Origin: an uncultured Collinsella sp.
Lineage (GTDB): Bacteria; Actinomycetota; Coriobacteriia; Coriobacteriales; Coriobacteriaceae
Length of the DNA stretch: 64,000 nt
Assembly (NCBI GenBank): GCA_959023295.1
Contig: CAUFBM010000005.1
Coordinates: forward strand, 1-64,000
Direction of reading: 5' to 3'
How positions within the stretch are numbered: the stretch's first letter is position 1; every line of letters starts with the position of its first letter. Below are positions 60,265 through 64,000 of the stretch, piece after piece. The position numbers were made by a program, and so were the translations under genes. The notes under the pieces were generated by a model, which searched no databases, was not told the DNA's origin, and was given only the letters and a program-made list of their open reading frames with translations.

Positions 60265-61731
60265 ATGAACGAAAACGAGCTGATCGGTCTGCTTGAGTCT
60301 TTAAGGCGTATGGGCTCGGATGATCTTAACGTCGAAGTGAAGGAGAGCGCCACGACGCTTTCCCGCGACGTGTGGGAAACGGTGAGCGCATTCGCGAACA
60401 CTGCCGGCGGAATCATCGTGCTCGGAGTGAGTGAGCGCGCAGGTTTTGTCCCGGTTGAGAACTTCGAGACCGAGAAAGTGCTCAACCAATTTGTGGCAGG
60501 CATGGGTGATGCGGGAGGTCGAGGAAAGCTGGCCAATCCGCCCAAATACACGATCGAGCGAGTGGAGCTTCAGGGCGCCATCGTTCTCGTCATTACCATT
60601 GAGGAGCTCGATCCGTCGAGCAAGCCCTGCTATGTCATAGAGCGGGGCGCCCAGGGCGGCAGCTACAAGCGCATCGATGACAAAGATGTGCCGCTTTCAT
60701 CGACCGAAGTCCTGTCCTTGTCGTCGTATGAACGAACGAGCCCCAGTGATCGCGATGCAGTGCCGGGCGCGGGCGTGGGCGACCTCGACGAGGCCCTGAT
60801 TGGCCGCACGATAGAGCGTGCTTTCTCGCTGACGCCCCGAGCTATGCGCGGCGCGACGGACAAGAAAACAAAGCTGGAGCGCCTGAGTTTCCTCGACTCC
60901 CAGGGTAATGTGACTAAGGCCGGGCTCCTGGCTGCGGGCACCTACCCTCAGCAGTTTTATCCCAAGCTCTTTATCGATGTGGCGGTCCATGCCGGAACGC
61001 AGAAGGGCGCCGCGGGTTCGTTGAGGTTCATGGACCGCACAATCTGTGAGGGAACGTCGGGCGAGATGATCTCGGATGCTGTCGTGGCCGTCGCCAAGAA
61101 TTTGCGGCGAACCTCGACCGTCCAAGGCGTCTCGCGTGTCGACTCGCTTGAGATTCCCGAGGAGGTTCTGCGCGAGGCAATCGCCAACGCCGTAATCCAT
61201 CGAGAATACGGGGATCGGTTCTGTGGACAATCGATTGCCGTCGACGTCTTTGACGATCGTGTCGAGGTGACGAATCCTGGCGGCCTTTACGGGGGAAAGA
61301 CTCGCGAGAACTTGTTTGACGGCAGCTCCCGATGCCGTAACGCGACACTCGTGAAACTCATGTCGATTGTTCCACTGCCGGATGGCGCAGGCTCGCCGGC
61401 TGACGGAAATGGCTCGGGCATCCCGATGATGATTGATGCCATGCGCGCTCATGGTCTGGCCGAGCCCCTGTTCTGCCCGGGATTTGATCGGTTCAAGGTC
61501 GTACTTTACCGTTCAAAGATCGAGCCGGTCGATCATGGCGGGGGCTTAATTGTGACGGCACTCAAACACTACGGCGAGCTGGGGACGCGCGAGCTGGCAG
61601 AGCACACAGGGCTCACAATTTCCCAGGTTAGGTCGCGCGTCAACGCGCTCATTGCTCAAGGCGAGCTTGAGCCCACGGCGCCGGCGACGAGCCGCAACCG
61701 CAAGTATCGACTGTCGGAGCGCGTGGGATAG
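60265..61731 (+). CDS. AlbA/Schlafen-type ATP-binding DNA-associated protein
   Basis: This 488-residue protein has an N-terminal AlbA_2/Schlafen-like domain (NVEVKESATTLSRDVWETVSAFANTAGG) and a central GHKL-like ATP-binding region (EVLREAIANAVIHREYG, then VEVTNPGGL and GSGIPMMIDAM). A C-terminal winged-helix part (GTRELAEHTGLTISQVRSRVNALI) completes it. Such proteins are common putative transcriptional regulators of unknown signal. AAAGGA lies eight bases before the ATG. The GAGAGATAA array upstream suggests autoregulation. Confidence 0.83.
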   Translation: MNENELIGLLESLRRMGSDDLNVEVKESATTLSRDVWETVSAFANTAGGIIVLGVSERAGFVPVENFETEKVLNQFVAGMGDAGGRGKLANPPKYTIERVELQGAIVLVITIEELDPSSKPCYVIERGAQGGSYKRIDDKDVPLSSTEVLSLSSYERTSPSDRDAVPGAGVGDLDEALIGRTIERAFSLTPRAMRGATDKKTKLERLSFLDSQGNVTKAGLLAAGTYPQQFYPKLFIDVAVHAGTQKGAAGSLRFMDRTICEGTSGEMISDAVVAVAKNLRRTSTVQGVSRVDSLEIPEEVLREAIANAVIHREYGDRFCGQSIAVDVFDDRVEVTNPGGLYGGKTRENLFDGSSRCRNATLVKLMSIVPLPDGAGSPADGNGSGIPMMIDAMRAHGLAEPLFCPGFDRFKVVLYRSKIEPVDHGGGLIVTALKHYGELGTRELAEHTGLTISQVRSRVNALIAQGELEPTAPATSRNRKYRLSERVG

Positions 61732-61831
61732 ATGCGTTAGTGGACGAGGCGACCCAATAATCGACCCTCGATTGGCGTCCATTAAGGTAAAGCGGTTGTT
61801 GCCCAGTCGACGGTGATGCTAAAGACTCGGC

Positions 61832-62323
61832 TTACGCCGGCATGGCCCCGAACCCGTCTATCAAGAACAGCCTAAGAACCAGCTTGATGACATATCCCGG
61901 TTTGACTTCTGCCGCGTCAAAGACGTGGCGCTCGGCGAGCTCGCTGCAGTATGCATAGATGTTGCGGATAAGGCCCGCGCCCGAAAGCGTAAACATGTAG
62001 TCTGCGTCTGAAAGCGCATTGGGTGCGGCGGGCAACTTGGCTGTGCGGCAAAAGGTCAACAGGTCGGGCGTCATAACGTCCTGGTAGCCAAGATGGCTGC
62101 CGTCTTCTTGTGCGGCGAGTTCCAGCTGGTGTACTCGATCCAGCGCCGCTGCCAGCACAAAGCTCGGTGTGGGAGCATTGACGTCCTGAGTGGTCGCCAC
62201 AAGCCTGCCCGCCGCCTGCGTGACAAGCCAAGCGACCTCGCGCTGGCAACGCACGGCCTTGCGCGTAACCGGCTTGATGGACGAAGAAGAAACGCTCCCC
62301 TTAGGCGGATTCGAAGCAGCCAT
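61832..62323 (-). CDS. Hypothetical protein
   Basis: This 163-residue protein is not recognised. It has a Ser/Lys-rich N-terminus (PPKGSVSSSSIKPVTRK) and a mostly helical body with a hydrophobic C-terminal part (VIKLVLRLFLIDGF). It has no membrane segment or catalytic motif that I can identify. It converges with the AlbA-type gene. Confidence 0.6.
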   Translation of the reverse strand: MAASNPPKGSVSSSSIKPVTRKAVRCQREVAWLVTQAAGRLVATTQDVNAPTPSFVLAAALDRVHQLELAAQEDGSHLGYQDVMTPDLLTFCRTAKLPAAPNALSDADYMFTLSGAGLIRNIYAYCSELAERHVFDAAEVKPGYVIKLVLRLFLIDGFGAMPA

Positions 62324-62443
62324 AAGACCCTCCCATGAACAATTCGGCCCAACAAGCCCGGATGAAACACGTGCTACATCAGTATACAGGGGAGTGGGGT
62401 AGCGGGGTACGAGCGAGCCAGCGGCAAACCGAGAGCATCAACG

Positions 62444-62866
62444 ATGTGCCGATCGCGGGATTCAGGGATCTTCTGGCCGGGCCAGGATCGGGTGAAGCAA
62501 GATCCCAATAAGACGTTTGCGCTTTCGGTCCATAACTCTAAAAAGAGCTTCTACACCGATGTGCCTCCGCTTTATTTGGACGATGGTACGTGGGTCATTA
62601 AGTACTCGGTTCAAGCGCCGGGTACCGTTGGTTTTCGAGACCAGAATTACAACCGTAAAATGCTCAACTGCATGGAATGTGGCGTCCCAGTCGGAGTCAT
62701 ATTTGCAACCGTGGTGGGCTATAAGGTGCTCGGCCTTGCGTTTGTTGAGCGGTTCGAGCCAGAAAACGAATGGTTTGGACCCAATACGGTGTTTCTTGAG
62801 GCCCATCGCATTGAGTCCGATCACTCGGAAAAGAAGCGTGAAAAGGCGGGGCTTCTGCCGTATTAG
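62444..62866 (+). pseudogene. Fragment resembling the N-terminal domain of HNH-type endonucleases
   Basis: The 140-codon frame reads FALSVHNSKKSFYTDVPPLY, IKYSVQAPG, DQNYNRKML, CGVPVGVIFATVVG and YKVLGLAFVERFE. This pattern resembles the N-terminal sensing domain of some HNH restriction-type endonucleases. No HNH motif follows and no ribosome binding site lies before the first ATG. It is probably a remnant or a domain cut from a larger gene. Confidence 0.4.
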
Positions 62867-62988
62867 CGTATTTGGCTTTGGCGGTCTTTTAAGATCGTGT
62901 TGTTTGATCGGATCGCGTGGCGATGCAATCTCGTGCCCGCCCGCCGGTGCATGCTCTTCCTGATTTGTATAGCGAGAGGGGAGCGTGT

Positions 62989-63273
62989 ATGAGCTGGCGA
63001 GGCGATATTGCGATGGGGAAGTACGGAAAACTGCCGTGTGCCCTTATAGACAACAATATGTTTCCGAACGTAGAGGTTGATTGCGGGTCGTTTGCTGTCG
63101 CCTGTCCTTGCTGCGGCTCGCAAATACCGTGTCTCGACATTGGGTTCATCGATGCACGTGACAGGTTCAGCGACGAAGTGAGGAAACGTACGGGCGTTCA
63201 TATGCCGGTGTATCCGGAGAAATGCCCTGTTTGTGGCCTCGATATCGTGTGCGACGCCGGCGACGAGGGATAG
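62989..63273 (+). CDS. Small zinc-ribbon protein, unknown function
   Basis: This 94-residue protein has paired cysteine motifs CPCCGSQIPC and CPVCGLDIVC, which fit a zinc ribbon. AGAGGGGAG lies seven bases before the ATG. No family is recognised, and the function could be nucleic-acid binding or structural. Confidence 0.55.
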   Translation: MSWRGDIAMGKYGKLPCALIDNNMFPNVEVDCGSFAVACPCCGSQIPCLDIGFIDARDRFSDEVRKRTGVHMPVYPEKCPVCGLDIVCDAGDEG

Positions 63274-63311
63274 GTGATGCAGAGGAGCTGGCTGTGAAGG
63301 TATCTCCGTCT

Positions 63312-63998
63312 CTACAAATAAATCCCCTCACCGAGTTGCTTGTGAAACTTGGCGTGATGGTCGCGTGCCCAGGTAAAGAGCGCCTGGTCAAAGTCGGTGC
63401 GCGTGGCCGGGACGCCAAAGACGCCGGCAACTTCGACGCGTACAAACTCCAGTGCCGGCAGCTTGTTGATGGCAGTGAGGGCAAACGGGGACGAGGGCTC
63501 CTCGAACAGATAGCGGCTGCCTTGCAGCGCGTCGCAACTGGTGCACGTGTTGCCGAGCGACGGGGCTTTGGAGGCTCGCGCGCCTACGGGCTTGTAGCCG
63601 CAGCGCTTATGAAGGTAGTCGCGGATCTCGCCCGGCACGCAGCCGAGAACGGGCACGATGGCGAGTGCGTTGGCGTTGGCCGTGTCGATGGCGATGTGCC
63701 CAGCTTCGTTGGGCGCGTGCGCGATGGCGATGCTCTCGTCGTTATCGGTCCGATAGGGAATGCCGAAGGCCGCGACCGAGGTCTCTTTGTGACACTTCCA
63801 GCACTCGCGCTTGCCCAGTACTAGATATATATACGGCGCTGAGGGGTCGGATCGGTCAACACCGGGCAGCCACTCGGCAAAGGGCTCGGGGTTGACGCCG
63901 CTGGGTACATACCAGATCTTTTTGGTCCGGTCCCATTTGGCGCCCAGCGCCTTGGCTTCTTCTTTGTGCGAAAAGGGGACATCGAGCTCGGTGCGCAT
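63312..63998 (-). CDS. DUF5710-domain protein
   Basis: This 228-residue protein begins with a DUF5710-like motif (ELDVPFSHKEEAKALGAKWDRTKKIWYVP), found in proteins of mobile elements and DNA metabolism. CWKC and CTSC pairs could bind a metal. The start is only two bases from the window end, so an upstream extension cannot be excluded. Function unknown. Confidence 0.65.
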   Translation of the reverse strand: MRTELDVPFSHKEEAKALGAKWDRTKKIWYVPSGVNPEPFAEWLPGVDRSDPSAPYIYLVLGKRECWKCHKETSVAAFGIPYRTDNDESIAIAHAPNEAGHIAIDTANANALAIVPVLGCVPGEIRDYLHKRCGYKPVGARASKAPSLGNTCTSCDALQGSRYLFEEPSSPFALTAINKLPALEFVRVEVAGVFGVPATRTDFDQALFTWARDHHAKFHKQLGEGIYL

Positions 63999-64000
63999 GG

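Overview
The window looks like a chromosomal segment of a gut Coriobacteriia, most likely Collinsella or a close relative. The coding DNA is GC-rich with strong G/C third-position bias. Gene content fits an anaerobic, amino-acid-fermenting actinobacterium: an arginine deiminase pathway, a mannose-family PTS, LytS/LytTR sensor pairs, rubrerythrin and an L-2-hydroxyacid dehydrogenase. This assignment is from memory of gene content, not from a search.

Layout. (1) 0.5-8.7 kb is an arginine catabolic island: carbamate kinase, a minus-strand arginine deiminase plus XRE regulator, then a plus-strand operon of antiporter, arginine deiminase, ornithine carbamoyltransferase and a second carbamate kinase. 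The two kinase genes and their terminators form a ~1.05 kb near-identical direct repeat bracketing the island. (2) 8.9-21.8 kb holds a C39-like peptidase, an APC permease with an amidohydrolase, and two paralogous LytS-type kinase/LytTR regulator pairs separated by a phospholipase-like protein, a UMF1-type MFS transporter and a glycosyltransferase. (3) 22-31 kb holds tRNA-Asp, an Fe-S-type Rrf2 regulator, an unusual MutY-like glycosylase, rubrerythrin, a nucleotidyltransferase/HTH pair that resembles a toxin-antitoxin module, RmuC, an ABC exporter and endonuclease III. (4) 31-37 kb holds mfd, a PAP2 phosphatase, a threonine aldolase and a GNAT acetyltransferase. (5) 37.7-52 kb is a sugar-amine region: three SIS-domain deglycase-like paralogues, three GntR/UTRA regulators with recognisable operator repeats, a complete mannose-type PTS (IIAB, IIC, IID), a DMT transporter, a HAD phosphatase, a YitT protein and RecQ. 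The set resembles fructoselysine/glucoselysine (Amadori product) use. (6) 52-64 kb holds an L-LDH/HicDH, MetA (acetyl-CoA type by residue 111), an AbiEi-like/DUF559-like protein, 5-formyl-THF cyclo-ligase, a large M16C peptidase, an AlbA/Schlafen-type regulator and four small or uncharacterised genes.

The intergenic DNA is the most unusual part. Two copies of a multi-stem element (39637-39784 and 47814-48006) keep the same loop sequences while two stems change in a compensatory way, as expected of a structured RNA. Several families of palindromic interspersed repeats are also present: GGGACAG-core palindromes, GAGCGTGGATAATC arrays, two very long perfect hairpins, and a GAGAGATAA array repeated with fixed 18/13-base spacing upstream of the AlbA-type gene.
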